DNA of 64,000 nt. Source: Roseicella aerolata. Its GTDB lineage: Bacteria > Pseudomonadota > Alphaproteobacteria > Acetobacterales > Acetobacteraceae. The translations under genes were made by a program, and so were the position numbers. A model generated the notes under the pieces. It worked only from the letters and a program-made list of their open reading frames with translations, had not been told where the DNA came from and made no database searches. This document shows, in pieces, positions 19,272 to 27,287 of the stretch; the stretch's first letter is position 1; every line of letters begins with the position of its first letter. The stretch lies in NCBI RefSeq assembly GCF_020523605.1, contig NZ_JAJAQI010000025.1, forward strand, positions 1 to 64,000, read 5' to 3'.

Positions 19272-19510
19272 GCGAGGCGCCGGAAAACCTGACGCTGATC
19301 CACCTGCGGCGCCTGGATGAGAGGATGGACCGGATGGCCCTGGACGTGCAGGAGCTGAAGACCCGCATGACCTCGGTCAAGCAGCAGACGGCCAATCTCG
19401 CGGCGACCCAGGCCAGCCATTCCGCCATCCTCTCCGCGCGGCTGGACCGCGTGGAGACCCGCCTCGACCGCATCGGGCGCCGGCTCGACCTCGTGGAGCC
19501 CGCCCGATGA
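19268..19510 (+). CDS. Small coiled-coil protein inside the lut operon
   Basis: 80 residues, almost entirely heptad-like helix (LRRLDERMDRMALDVQELKTRM, then ARLDRVETRLDRIGRRLDLVE). There is no signal peptide or catalytic motif. The GTG start at 19268 overlaps the lutB stop (GTGA) and its own stop overlaps the lutC start (ATGA), so it is translated as part of the lut operon. GGGAGG lies five bases before the GTG. Similar stand-alone coiled coils occur across Alphaproteobacteria without a known role; here an assembly or scaffold function for the Lut complex is a guess. Confidence 0.8.
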   Translation: MSEAPENLTLIHLRRLDERMDRMALDVQELKTRMTSVKQQTANLAATQASHSAILSARLDRVETRLDRIGRRLDLVEPAR

Positions 19511-20271
19511 CCAAGGAGGCCATCCTCGGCGCCATCCGTCGCGGGCTGAAGCGCGGGCCACTGCCGGCGGACCAGCAGGCGATGCTGGAAGGGCGCCTCG
19601 CCACCCATCCGCGCCACCTCATCCCGGCCCGCTCCCGCCTCCCGCGCCCCGATCAGGTCGCGCTCTTCATCCGCAATGTGGAGAAGGAGTTCGGCACGGT
19701 GGAGCGGGTGCCGGACCTCGCCGCCGTGCCCGCGGCGCTGGCCGACTATCTGGCGACGCAGAACCTGCCGCCGCGCTTCGCCCTCGCCCCGCATCCGGAA
19801 TTCGAGGCGATTCCCTGGGCCGAGCGGCCGCTGCTGGACTTCGAGCGGCGCCGCGCCCAGGCCACAGACCAGGTCAGCGTGCAGCATGGCTGGGCCGGCA
19901 TCGCGGAGACGGGGACGCTCATGCTCCCCTCCTCCCCCCACCGCCCCACCACGCTGAACCTGCTGGTGGAAACCGAAGTGGTGGTGCTGCGCGCCAGCGC
20001 GATCGTGGGCGCCTATGAGGAAGCCTGGGACCGGCTGCGGGCCGAGAGCCAGGATGCGGTCTCCGGCGGATTCATGCCGCGCAACATCATGTTCGTCACC
20101 GGCCCCTCGCGCTCCGCCGATATCGAGCAGACGCTGGAACTCGGCGCGCATGGGCCCCGGCGGCTGCACATCATCCTGGTGGATGACGACCCCGCGGCCC
20201 TGCCGCCCGGCGATGCCGTCGCGCCGCCGCGCACCGCCGAACCGGGCGGCCTCGCCCCGCCCGGCGACTGA
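19507..20271 (+). CDS. lutC: LutC/YkgG family protein
   Basis: 254 residues, LUD-domain subunit of the lactate-oxidation complex. Diagnostic stretches are WAGIAETGTLMLPSSPHRP in the middle and FVTGPSRSADIEQTLELGAHGPRRLHIILVD near the C-terminus. The start overlaps the preceding coiled-coil gene by four bases. The Smr gene begins only six bases after the stop, so the transcript likely continues. No FadR/GntR-type lactate regulator is seen beside it, but an HTH gene ends the cluster. Confidence 0.92.
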   Translation: MTKEAILGAIRRGLKRGPLPADQQAMLEGRLATHPRHLIPARSRLPRPDQVALFIRNVEKEFGTVERVPDLAAVPAALADYLATQNLPPRFALAPHPEFEAIPWAERPLLDFERRRAQATDQVSVQHGWAGIAETGTLMLPSSPHRPTTLNLLVETEVVVLRASAIVGAYEEAWDRLRAESQDAVSGGFMPRNIMFVTGPSRSADIEQTLELGAHGPRRLHIILVDDDPAALPPGDAVAPPRTAEPGGLAPPGD

Positions 20272-20277
20272 CGACCC

Positions 20278-20886
20278 ATGGGGCGTGCCTCCGAAGCAGT
20301 TGGGGCCTGGCTCCCGGCCGCCCCCCGCGCCCGCGCGCGGCGCGGGCTGACCGAGGCGGAGCGCGCCCTCTGGACGCTCTACACCACGCGCGCCCAGGTG
20401 GCGCCGCTGCCGGGCAAGGCGCTGGCGCCCCTGCCGGCACCGGCCGCGGCACCCGCCGCCGCGGCACCCACCCCTGCGCCGGCCGCGGCCGCGCCCCGGC
20501 CCGCGCCCCCGGTGCAGCATCGCGGGGTGGAGCTGCAGATCGGCCATGCGCCGCCCGGCCTCGACGGCAAGCGCTGGAAGGCGCTGCGCCGCGGCGACAC
20601 CCGGCCGGAGCGGACGCTGGACCTGCATGGCCGCCGCGCCCAGGACGCCCATGCCGCCGTCCGCCGCTTCCTGCATGAGGCGCAGGCGGATGGCCTGCGC
20701 TGCGTCGCCATCGTCACCGGCAAGGGCTCGGTCGGGCATGAGCCCGGCGTGCTGCGGCGGGAGCTGCCGCACTGGCTGAACGCGCCGGAGCTGCGCCACC
20801 TGCTGCTCGGCGCCGCGCACCATGCCGCGGGCAATCCCGGCGCCGTGATCCTGCTGCTGCGCCGGCCCAAGGGCCCGCGGGGGTGA
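20278..20886 (+). CDS. Smr/MutS2-type endonuclease domain protein
   Basis: 202 residues. An Ala/Pro-rich linker of about 35 residues (positions 45-80) precedes a C-terminal Smr domain with TLDLHGRRAQDAHAAV and IVTGKGSVGHEPGVL, the two motifs of the nicking-nuclease fold. Stand-alone Smr proteins have structure-dependent or RNA/DNA-cleaving activity; the biological target here is unknown. The Pro/Ala linker is low-complexity and probably disordered. Its stop overlaps the next gene (GTGA). Confidence 0.9.
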   Translation: MGRASEAVGAWLPAAPRARARRGLTEAERALWTLYTTRAQVAPLPGKALAPLPAPAAAPAAAAPTPAPAAAAPRPAPPVQHRGVELQIGHAPPGLDGKRWKALRRGDTRPERTLDLHGRRAQDAHAAVRRFLHEAQADGLRCVAIVTGKGSVGHEPGVLRRELPHWLNAPELRHLLLGAAHHAAGNPGAVILLLRRPKGPRG

Positions 20887-21248
20887 CCCCCTTCGGCGCC
20901 CGTCTGCGCACGCTGCGGGAAGCGCGGGGGGTGACGCTGACCGAGCTGGCGCGCGCGCTGCATGTCTCGGCCGCCTATCTCTCGGCGCTGGAGCACGGGC
21001 ATCGCGGCCGGCCCTCGCCCGGGCTGATCCATCAGGTGAACGAGTATTTCGGCCTGATCTGGGACGATGCGGAGGAGATGGCGCGGCTTGCCCGCATCTC
21101 CCACCCGCGCGTGGTGGTGGACACCTCCGGCCTCTCGGCCGAGGCGACGGCGCTGGCCAACCGCCTGGCGCGGGACATCCGGCGCCTGCCGCCGGAGACG
21201 ATCGCGGCGCTGCATGCGGTGCTGGAGGCGGTGCCGCCGAAGGGGTAG
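20883..21248 (+). CDS. XRE-family helix-turn-helix transcriptional regulator
   Basis: 121 residues. The N-terminal HTH reads FGARLRTLREARGVTLTELARALHVSAAYLSALEHGHRGRPS, a canonical XRE/Cro fold. The remainder is helical and acidic with no ligand domain. The GTG start at 20883 overlaps the smr stop by four bases, so the smr-HTH pair is translationally coupled and is probably part of the lutB-lutC transcript. Autoregulation or control of lut genes is possible but there is no operator evidence. Confidence 0.9.
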   Translation: MTPFGARLRTLREARGVTLTELARALHVSAAYLSALEHGHRGRPSPGLIHQVNEYFGLIWDDAEEMARLARISHPRVVVDTSGLSAEATALANRLARDIRRLPPETIAALHAVLEAVPPKG

Positions 21249-21280
21249 TGGCCCGCCGGTGCGCCCCGCAGCGATCCGCT

Positions 21281-21811
21281 CTAGGCCCCGGCCAGCGGCC
21301 CGCCCAGCAGCTTCGCCGCATGGGTCACATGCCGCCCGCCATGGGCCTTGCGGGAGACCAGCACGCCTGTGTGGCGGTTGTCGTGCAGCGTGCCCAGGCC
21401 GAAGCCGTGGCTGCGCAGCAGCAGGAAATGGTCGGTGATGCGCAGCAGGTACCAGCCCTGCTCCAGCCCGTCCCGGACGAAGCGGATCAGGCTGCGGCGG
21501 CGCTCCGGCAGGGCAAGCGGGGCGTAGGGGATGCCGGCCATCTCCAGCCCGCCCAGCAGGTCCCGCCAATAGGCCGTGACGATCGGCCCCTCGGCGGGGT
21601 ACCAGGGCGGGGCGATGGCCCGCAGCATCGCGCTGGCCTCCGCATAGCTGCGTCCCGTGGCCAGGGCCAGGGCGGCGGGGCCGCACCAGGGCGTCTCGCC
21701 CTGGTTCTCCTCCAGCAGCGCCAGATGCCCGCGCAGCGCGGCCGGCGCGGACTGGAGCTGGCCGGCATCGCTGCGGAGATGGTCGCCGGCCGGCCGGGGC
21801 GGAAGGGACAT
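21281..21811 (-). CDS. Uncharacterised protein with a C39/papain-like Cys-His signature
   Basis: 176 residues, family not recognised with certainty. The pattern NQGETPWCGPAALALATGRSY (Cys at about 43) followed about 80 residues later by LLRITDHFLLLRSHGFGLGTLHDN resembles the Q..C...H...D/N order of papain-fold enzymes such as C39 peptidases. There is no signal peptide or transmembrane segment. The start is ambiguous between 21811 and 21820; AGGA sits a few bases before 21811. It is convergent with the HTH gene and stands alone. Confidence 0.6.
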   Translation of the reverse strand: MSLPPRPAGDHLRSDAGQLQSAPAALRGHLALLEENQGETPWCGPAALALATGRSYAEASAMLRAIAPPWYPAEGPIVTAYWRDLLGGLEMAGIPYAPLALPERRRSLIRFVRDGLEQGWYLLRITDHFLLLRSHGFGLGTLHDNRHTGVLVSRKAHGGRHVTHAAKLLGGPLAGA

Positions 21812-21934
21812 GGGGGGCATCCTGCGGGTGTCGCGGGGCCGGGCGCCCGCCGTGATCGCAGGATCGTGTACAATCACAAATCAGTCAATCAGAGTTTCGA
21901 AGGAAACCGGTCCGGCGCCCGGCTGCGGAGTGCC

Positions 21935-22022
21935 TGCAGTATGGAACAGCAATCCACTCTGGCCCTTGGTTCTCGAGCAGAGTCACGCGGCGGTCGTCCA
22001 CGTCCCCCCGCGATCTGCCCTA
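21935..22022. repeat. Composite palindromic repeat, degenerate copy E
   Basis: A decayed module I (GCAGTATGGAACAGCAATCC) is followed by a linker containing CTTGGTTCTC and then module II, from GAGCAGAGTCACG to CGCGATCTGCCCTA. The final CTA (22020-22022) is the stop codon of the minus-strand maf gene. Confidence 0.7.
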
Positions 22023-22652
22023 CCGCAGCAGCACCCCGTGCCCGCGCAGGAAGTCCAGCAGCGGGAGCAGCGGCAGGCCGAGGATGGCGCTGTGCTCCCC
22101 CTCCACCCGGGAGAACAGTTGCACCCCGGGCCCCTCCAGCCGGTAGGCCCCGACCGAGGACAGCACCGCCTCCCCCTCCGCCGCCAGATAGGCGTCCAGG
22201 AACTCGTCGCCGAAATCGCGCATGGTCAGGCGCGGCCGCGCGATGTGCTGCCAGACCCTGCCGCCATGCCGCCAGCAGACCAGGGCGGAGACCAGGGTAT
22301 GGGTCCGGCCGCGCAGCGCCCGCAGATGCGCCCGCGCCCCGTCCAGGTCGGCCGGCTTGTCGAACCAGCGGAGGCCGCCGTCCTCCTGCGGGCAGACCAG
22401 CATCTGGTCGGCGCCGATCACCAGCGCCTCCGGGTGGCGGCGGGCGATGCGCTGCGCCTTGGCCTCGGCCAGCAGCATGGCGGCGTCGTCCGCGCTCAGC
22501 CCCTCGGCCTGGGCGCTTTCCTTGAGCGCGGCCTCGTCCACCGCCGCCGCCTCCGCCGTGAAGGCAAGCCCGGCGCCGGCCAGCACCGCCCGCCGGGCGG
22601 CGGAGGCGGTGGCGAGGATCAGCCGCGGCTCGGGCCGCTGCAGCGCCGGCAT
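22020..22652 (-). CDS. maf: Maf family nucleoside triphosphate pyrophosphatase
   Basis: House-cleaning hydrolase acting on non-canonical or modified NTPs, such as m7GTP, dTTP or UTP analogues. 210 residues. Visible features are LILATASAARRAVLAGAGL at the N-terminus (normally S-x-R-R), the acidic VDEAALKES, GADQMLV (normally GADT/Q), the KPAD loop and SSVGAYRLEGPGVQLF. Start 22652 overlaps the stop of the upstream regulator by one base (TGATG). Adjacency of maf to a PPSR gene next to hemE is standard in Alphaproteobacteria. Confidence 0.92.
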   Translation of the reverse strand: MPALQRPEPRLILATASAARRAVLAGAGLAFTAEAAAVDEAALKESAQAEGLSADDAAMLLAEAKAQRIARRHPEALVIGADQMLVCPQEDGGLRWFDKPADLDGARAHLRALRGRTHTLVSALVCWRHGGRVWQHIARPRLTMRDFGDEFLDAYLAAEGEAVLSSVGAYRLEGPGVQLFSRVEGEHSAILGLPLLPLLDFLRGHGVLLR

Positions 22653-23536
22653 CACGCGCCGCCCCCGGCGGCCGGCACCGCGGCCGCGGGCTGCGGCGCC
22701 GTCTGGCCGCGGCGGGCGTGCCAGGCATCCATCAATTGCAGCACCGTCGCCGCCGTCTCCTCGATGCTGCGGCGCGTCACGTCGATCACCGGCCAGCCGC
22801 GCGCCGTGCACAGGCGGCGCGCGGCCAGGATCTCGGCCTTCACGCTCTCGGGGTCGATATAGTCGGTGGTGCTCTGCCGGACGCCGTCGGCGCCGATCAG
22901 CCGCAGCCGGTGGCGGCGGATCTCGATCAGCGCCGGCGCCTCGATGGTGAGCCCGACCACGGGGCAGGGGGGGTTCTCGATCTCCCGCGGCAGCGGGGCA
23001 CCGGGGACGATCGGCACGTTCGCCGCCTTGATGCCGCGATTGGCCAGGTAGAAGCAGGTCGGGGTCTTGGAGGAGCGGGAGACGCCGACGAGGCAGACAT
23101 CCGCCTCCGCGATGCCGGCCGTCCCCTGCCCGTCGTCATGCGCCAGCACATAGTGCATGGCGTCGATCCGCCGGAAATAATCGGCATCCATCACATGCTG
23201 GGCCGCCCGCTTCTCCTTCGCCTGGGCGCCGATCTGGCTCTGCAGCAGGTCCATGGTCTGGTCGAGGACCGAGAGGCAGGGCACGCCCAGCCGCTCGCAC
23301 ACCTCCTCCAGCGCATGCCGCAGGCTGCGGTCCACCAGGGTGAAGAGCACCGGCCCCGGCTCGTGCTGCACCCCTTCCAGCACCCGGTCGAGCTGGAGGC
23401 GGGAGCGGACGAGGCTCCAGCGGTGGTGGATGACGTGATGGTCCTCGAACCGGGCGAGGGTGGCGCGGGCGATGGAATTCAGCGTCTCCCCCGTGCTGTC
23501 GGAGACCAGGTGGAGGTTGATGGCGCGGTGGGGCAT
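22652..23536 (-). CDS. ppsR: PEP synthase / PPDK regulatory protein (DUF299 kinase-phosphorylase)
   Basis: 294-residue bifunctional ADP-dependent Ser/Thr kinase and Pi-dependent phosphorylase that switches pyruvate,phosphate dikinase or PEP synthase off and on. Signatures are [16 protein letters not shown] at the start, the P-loop-like [20 protein letters not shown], and [14 protein letters not shown]. This is the RP001 homologue that flanks the chromosomal origin next to hemE in Rickettsia and Caulobacter. ATG 23536 is taken because the conserved domain begins at once; the RBS is weak, and the in-frame extension to 23797 would run through the origin region. Confidence 0.94.
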   Translation of the reverse strand: MPHRAINLHLVSDSTGETLNSIARATLARFEDHHVIHHRWSLVRSRLQLDRVLEGVQHEPGPVLFTLVDRSLRHALEEVCERLGVPCLSVLDQTMDLLQSQIGAQAKEKRAAQHVMDADYFRRIDAMHYVLAHDDGQGTAGIAEADVCLVGVSRSSKTPTCFYLANRGIKAANVPIVPGAPLPREIENPPCPVVGLTIEAPALIEIRRHRLRLIGADGVRQSTTDYIDPESVKAEILAARRLCTARGWPVIDVTRRSIEETAATVLQLMDAWHARRGQTAPQPAAAVPAAGGGA

Positions 23537-23835
23537 GGCGGGAGAATCCCGTGAACGGCGGGGGATAATGGGGACAACTCTGGACCGCCAGATGGGACCG
23601 GGGGACTGGGTTAACGAGTCCTGTCCGGACCGACCGGCGGGAGGATCGCGACGGGGGTCGCGACGGGAATCCGGGCGACTCCCTTTTATCCCCATGATTC
23701 CACCGAGTCGCCGGACATTCCTGCTGTGGACGGGGCTGTGGATCGTTCGCGAACCAATTGTCTCCACATCATCCACAGGCCCTAATTGCCCTACCACCTT
23801 TTAAGAATCCTGTTTTCTTGCGAGAGAGTGCGGCC
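23537..23835. other. Probable chromosomal origin of replication (oriC)
   Basis: A 299-bp gap between divergent ppsR and hemE, the position of the mapped origins of Caulobacter and Rickettsia. It contains DnaA-box-like 9-mers: TTATCCCCA (23686-23694, one mismatch to TTATCCACA), TCATCCACA (23769-23777, one mismatch), CGATCCACA on the minus strand (23737-23745, two) and TTATCCCCC on the minus strand (23560-23568, two). Seven GANTC sites lie at 23544, 23616, 23667, 23677, 23696, 23705 and 23805. A GTTCGCGAAC palindrome is at 23745-23754. The AT-richest part, about 23755-23820, could be the unwinding element. Promoters for both flanking genes must also lie here. Confidence 0.75.
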
Positions 23836-24906
23836 ATGGAGAGTGAACGCCCCGCGCCGGCCATGGCGACCCCTTCGAAGCCCATGCTGCGCGCCCTGGG
23901 GGGCGAGGCCGTCTGGCCCCCGCCGATGTGGCTGATGCGCCAGGCCGGCCGCTACCTGCCGGAATACCGGGAGGTGCGGGCCCAGGCGGGCGACTTCATC
24001 GCCCTGTGCACAAATCCGGAGCTGGCGGCGGAGGTGACGCTGCAGCCGATCCGCCGCTACGGCATGGACGGCGCCATCCTCTTCTCCGACATCCTCATGG
24101 TCCCCTGGGCCATGGGGCAGCCGCTGAGGTTTGCGGAGGGCGAGGGGCCGCAGCTCCAGCCGGTGCGCGACGCGGCCTCGATCGGGGCGCTCGACCCCTC
24201 GGTCTGCGTGGCCAATGCCGCCCCGATCTTCGAGACGGTGCGCCTGGTCCGGGCGGCGCTGGACGCGCATGCCCCGAAGGTCACCCTGATCGGCTTCGCC
24301 GGCAGCCCCTTCACCGTCGCCTGCTACATGGTGGAGGGCCATGGCAGCCGGGACTTCGCCGCGGCGCGCGGCATGGCCTATGCCGACCCGCAGCTCTTCG
24401 GCACCCTGATCCGGACGCTGGTCACCGCGACCACCGGCTACCTGCTGGCCCAGGCCGAGGCAGGGGCCGAGGTGCTGATGCTGTTCGACTCCTGGGCCGG
24501 CATGCTCTCCCCCTCCCAGTTCCGCCGCTGGGTGATCGAGCCGACCGGGCAGATCGTGCGGAACATCCGCAAGGTGAACCCGACCATCCCGATCATCGGC
24601 TTCCCCCGCCTCGCCGGGCCCATGCTGGCCGAATACGCGCAGCGGACCGGCGTGCAGTGCCTCGGCGTGGATACCTCGATGGACCTGCGCTGGGCCGCCA
24701 CGGCCGTCGCGCCGCACCAGGCGCTGCAGGGCAACCTCGATCCGCTGGCGCTGATCGCCGGCGGGATGGCGCTGGAGACGGAGGCGCGCAGCATCCTCGG
24801 GACCATGCGGGGCCGGCCCTTCGTCTTCAACCTGGGCCATGGGATCGAGAAGACGACGCCGCCCGAGCATGTCTCGGCGCTGGTGCGGCTGGTGCGGACG
24901 GGCTGA
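23836..24906 (+). CDS. hemE: Uroporphyrinogen decarboxylase
   Basis: Converts uroporphyrinogen III to coproporphyrinogen III in haem synthesis; cytoplasmic, cofactor-free. 356 residues. Signatures are PPMWLMRQAGRYLPEYR (substrate-binding Arg), FSDILMVPWAMGQ (catalytic Asp), YMVEGHGSRDF and the C-terminal NLGHGIEKTTPPEHV. ATG 23836 follows GAGAGAG; a second in-frame ATG (23863) has no RBS. It is the first gene on the right arm of the presumed origin, followed by hemH 80 bases later. Confidence 0.97.
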   Translation: MESERPAPAMATPSKPMLRALGGEAVWPPPMWLMRQAGRYLPEYREVRAQAGDFIALCTNPELAAEVTLQPIRRYGMDGAILFSDILMVPWAMGQPLRFAEGEGPQLQPVRDAASIGALDPSVCVANAAPIFETVRLVRAALDAHAPKVTLIGFAGSPFTVACYMVEGHGSRDFAAARGMAYADPQLFGTLIRTLVTATTGYLLAQAEAGAEVLMLFDSWAGMLSPSQFRRWVIEPTGQIVRNIRKVNPTIPIIGFPRLAGPMLAEYAQRTGVQCLGVDTSMDLRWAATAVAPHQALQGNLDPLALIAGGMALETEARSILGTMRGRPFVFNLGHGIEKTTPPEHVSALVRLVRTG

Positions 24907-24924
24907 GGCGCGCGCGGCTGGCGG

Positions 24925-24933
24925 TTATCCACA
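24925..24933 (+). promoter_or_regulatory. Perfect DnaA box
   Basis: TTATCCACA, an exact match to the high-affinity DnaA consensus, in the hemE-hemH gap about 1.1 kb from the centre of the presumed origin. It may bind DnaA as part of origin control or regulate hemH. Confidence 0.6.
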
Positions 24934-24986
24934 GCACCCGGGCGTTATGGCCTTGACCTGCCCCCGCGGCATGTCATCTCCGGCAC

Positions 24987-26120
24987 ATGGACCAGACCGC
25001 GGCCGCCAGCCCTCCGACCCCCATCCAGGACCGATCCGGCGCGGCCCGGCCGCGCGTGGCGATCGTGCTGTTCAACCTCGGCGGGCCTGACCGGCCGGAG
25101 AGCGTCCGGCCCTTCCTCGAGAACCTCTTCATGGACCCGGCCATCCTGCGGGTGCCCGGCTTCATCCGGCCCTGGCTGGGGAAGTTCATCGCCAGGCGCC
25201 GCACCAGGGCGGCCTCCGAGAACTATGCCATCCTCGGCGGGAAATCGCCGCTGCTGGAACTGACTGAGGGGCAGGCGCGGGCGCTCGATGCCGCCCTGGC
25301 GGGGGAGGCGGCGGAGTATCGCTGCTTCGTTGCCATGCGCTACTGGCACCCGATGAGCGAGGAGGCGGCGCGCGCCGTGGCCGCCTGGGCGCCGGATGAG
25401 GTGCTGCTGCTGCCGCTCTATCCCCAGTTCTCCACGACGACGACCGGCAGCAGCCTGGCGGCCTGGGAGGCGGCGGCGCGGAAGGCGGGGCTCTCGGTCC
25501 CGACCACCACCCTCTGCTGCTACCATTCCGACCCTGCCTTCGCGGAGGCCACCGCCGCCCTGGTGCGCGGCGCCTGGGACAAGGCGCGGGCTGGCCTGCC
25601 GGAGGGCGTCCCGCTGCGGATCCTCTTCTCCGCCCATGGCCTGCCGGAGAGCATCGTGAAGGCCGGCGACCCCTACCAGTGGCAGGTCGAGCAGACCGTC
25701 GCCGCGGTGGTCGAGCGGCTCGGGATCGAGGGGCTCGACCACGTGGTCTGCTACCAGTCCCGGGTGACGCCGCAGAAATGGATTGGCCCCTCCACCGAGG
25801 CGGAGCTGGAGCGCGCGGCGCATGACAAGGTGGCGGTGCTGGTCTGCCCCATCGCCTTCGTCTCCGAGCATTCCGAGACGCTGGTCGAGCTGGATGTCGA
25901 GTACCGGGAGGAGGCGGAGCGCCTCGGCGTGCCCGGCTACTTCCGCGTGCCCGCCCAGAACAGCGATCCGGGCTTCATCGCCGCGCTGCGCGACCTGGTG
26001 CGCGGTGCCCGGGCCGGCGGCCGGGCGCTGTGCAGCTTCGCGGGCGGGCGGCAATGCCCGAAACCCTTCGGCGACTGCCCGCATGCCCGGGCGAAGGCGC
26101 GCGTGAAGGAAGCGGCGTGA
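24987..26120 (+). CDS. hemH: Ferrochelatase
   Basis: Inserts Fe(II) into protoporphyrin IX, the last step of protohaem synthesis. 377 residues. Core motifs are VLFNLGGPDRPESVRPFL, LLPLYPQFSTTTTGSSL, the metal-site FSAHGLPESIVKAGDPY (catalytic His) and AFVSEHSETLVELD (catalytic Glu). The C-terminus has three cysteines (CSFAGGRQCPKPFGDC) resembling the [2Fe-2S] ligand set known in some ferrochelatases. Its stop overlaps the GTG of the next gene by four bases. Confidence 0.96.
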   Translation: MDQTAAASPPTPIQDRSGAARPRVAIVLFNLGGPDRPESVRPFLENLFMDPAILRVPGFIRPWLGKFIARRRTRAASENYAILGGKSPLLELTEGQARALDAALAGEAAEYRCFVAMRYWHPMSEEAARAVAAWAPDEVLLLPLYPQFSTTTTGSSLAAWEAAARKAGLSVPTTTLCCYHSDPAFAEATAALVRGAWDKARAGLPEGVPLRILFSAHGLPESIVKAGDPYQWQVEQTVAAVVERLGIEGLDHVVCYQSRVTPQKWIGPSTEAELERAAHDKVAVLVCPIAFVSEHSETLVELDVEYREEAERLGVPGYFRVPAQNSDPGFIAALRDLVRGARAGGRALCSFAGGRQCPKPFGDCPHARAKARVKEAA

Positions 26121-26794
26121 CCCTTCCGCCCGCGCGCCGCCCCGCGGCGGTGCTGTTCGATTGCGACGGCGTGCTGGCCGACAGCGAAGGGCTGGTGAAC
26201 CGCATCGTCGCGGCCGACCTGACGGCGCGCGGCTGGCGGCTCTCGCCCGATCAGGCGCGCGAGACCTTCCTCGGCATGGCGCTGCCGGACATGCTGCCGA
26301 TGATCGAGGCACGGGTCGGCCCGCTGCCGCCGCGCTGGGCCGGGGAGCTGGGCCAGGCGATCTCCGGTGCGCTGATGGAAGGGCTCGATCCGGTGCCGGG
26401 CGCGCTGGCCGCGCTGCGGGCCGTCGCGGCGGCCGGCCTGCCGGTCGCCGTCGCCTCCAACTCCTCCCGCATCGAGTTGCGGGCGAAGCTCGGCCGGCTC
26501 GGCATCGCCGGGCTGTTCGGGGAACGGGTCTTCAGCTTCGAGGATGTGGCGGAGCCGAAGCCGGCCCCGGACATCTACCTGGCCGCGGCGGCGGCCTGCG
26601 GGGCGGCACCCGCGGCCTGCGTGGTGGTGGAGGACAGCCTGCTCGGCTGCCGCGCCGGCATCGCCGCCGGCTGCCGCGTGCTGGGCCTGACGCGGGAGAC
26701 GGATGCAGCGGTCCTGGCCGCGGTCGGGGCCGAGCCCTTCGCGCGCATGGAGGACCTGCCGCGGCTGCTGGGGCTGCAGGAGAAGGCGGCGTGA
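26117..26794 (+). CDS. HAD-family hydrolase (beta-phosphoglucomutase/phosphoglycolate phosphatase-like)
   Basis: 225 residues. HAD motif I is LFDCDGVLADSE (nucleophile Asp and general acid Asp), motif II VASNSS, motif III Lys in AEPKPAPDIY, and motif IV VVVEDSLLG. A helical cap sits between motifs I and II, so it is a subfamily IA (CbbY/GPH-type) phosphatase or mutase; the substrate is unknown. The GTG start overlaps the hemH stop and its own stop overlaps the hemJ start, so it is embedded in the haem operon. A housekeeping role with haem precursors is not established. Confidence 0.88.
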   Translation: MTLPPARRPAAVLFDCDGVLADSEGLVNRIVAADLTARGWRLSPDQARETFLGMALPDMLPMIEARVGPLPPRWAGELGQAISGALMEGLDPVPGALAALRAVAAAGLPVAVASNSSRIELRAKLGRLGIAGLFGERVFSFEDVAEPKPAPDIYLAAAAACGAAPAACVVVEDSLLGCRAGIAAGCRVLGLTRETDAAVLAAVGAEPFARMEDLPRLLGLQEKAA

Positions 26795-27243
26795 CCTTCG
26801 ACCTGCTGGCGCCCGCCTACCCCTGGGTGAAGGCCTTCCACCTGATGGCGGTGATCGCCTGGATGGCCGGGCTGTTCTACCTGCCGCGGCTCTTCGTCTA
26901 TCACAGCCAGGTGCCGGTGGGCGGGGAGCAGGACGCGCTGTTCAAGGTGATGGAGCGCCGCCTGATCCGCGCCATCATGAACCCGGCGATGATCGTGGTC
27001 TGGCTGCTCGGCATCACCCTGGTGTTGACGCCGGGCATCGTCAGCTGGACCGCGGGCTGGTGGCATGTGAAGCTGCTCTCGGTCATCGGCATGACCTGGT
27101 TCCACCACCATCTCAGCCTCGGGCGGAAGGCGATGGAGCGGGGGGAGCGGCCGCGGACCGAGCGCTACTGGCGCGCGATGAACGAAGTGCCGACTGTCCT
27201 GATGATCGCGATCGTGCTGATGGTGATCGTCAAGCCGTTCTGA
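26791..27243 (+). CDS. hemJ: Protoporphyrinogen IX oxidase HemJ
   Basis: Membrane-bound, haem-containing oxidase that converts protoporphyrinogen IX to protoporphyrin IX in bacteria lacking HemG/HemY. 150 residues, four hydrophobic helices. The conserved block is WVKAFHLMAVIAWMAGLFYLPRLFVYH, including the haem-ligand His in FHLM; the second half has WWHVKLLSVIGMTWFHHHL. The GTG start at 26791 overlaps the HAD gene by four bases. With hemE and hemH in the same run, this transcript supplies three of the last four steps to haem. Confidence 0.93.
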   Translation: MTFDLLAPAYPWVKAFHLMAVIAWMAGLFYLPRLFVYHSQVPVGGEQDALFKVMERRLIRAIMNPAMIVVWLLGITLVLTPGIVSWTAGWWHVKLLSVIGMTWFHHHLSLGRKAMERGERPRTERYWRAMNEVPTVLMIAIVLMVIVKPF

Positions 27244-27287
27244 GCCCGGGGTCTTGAACTTGCCTGTCGCGCGGACCAACTCCGCGG

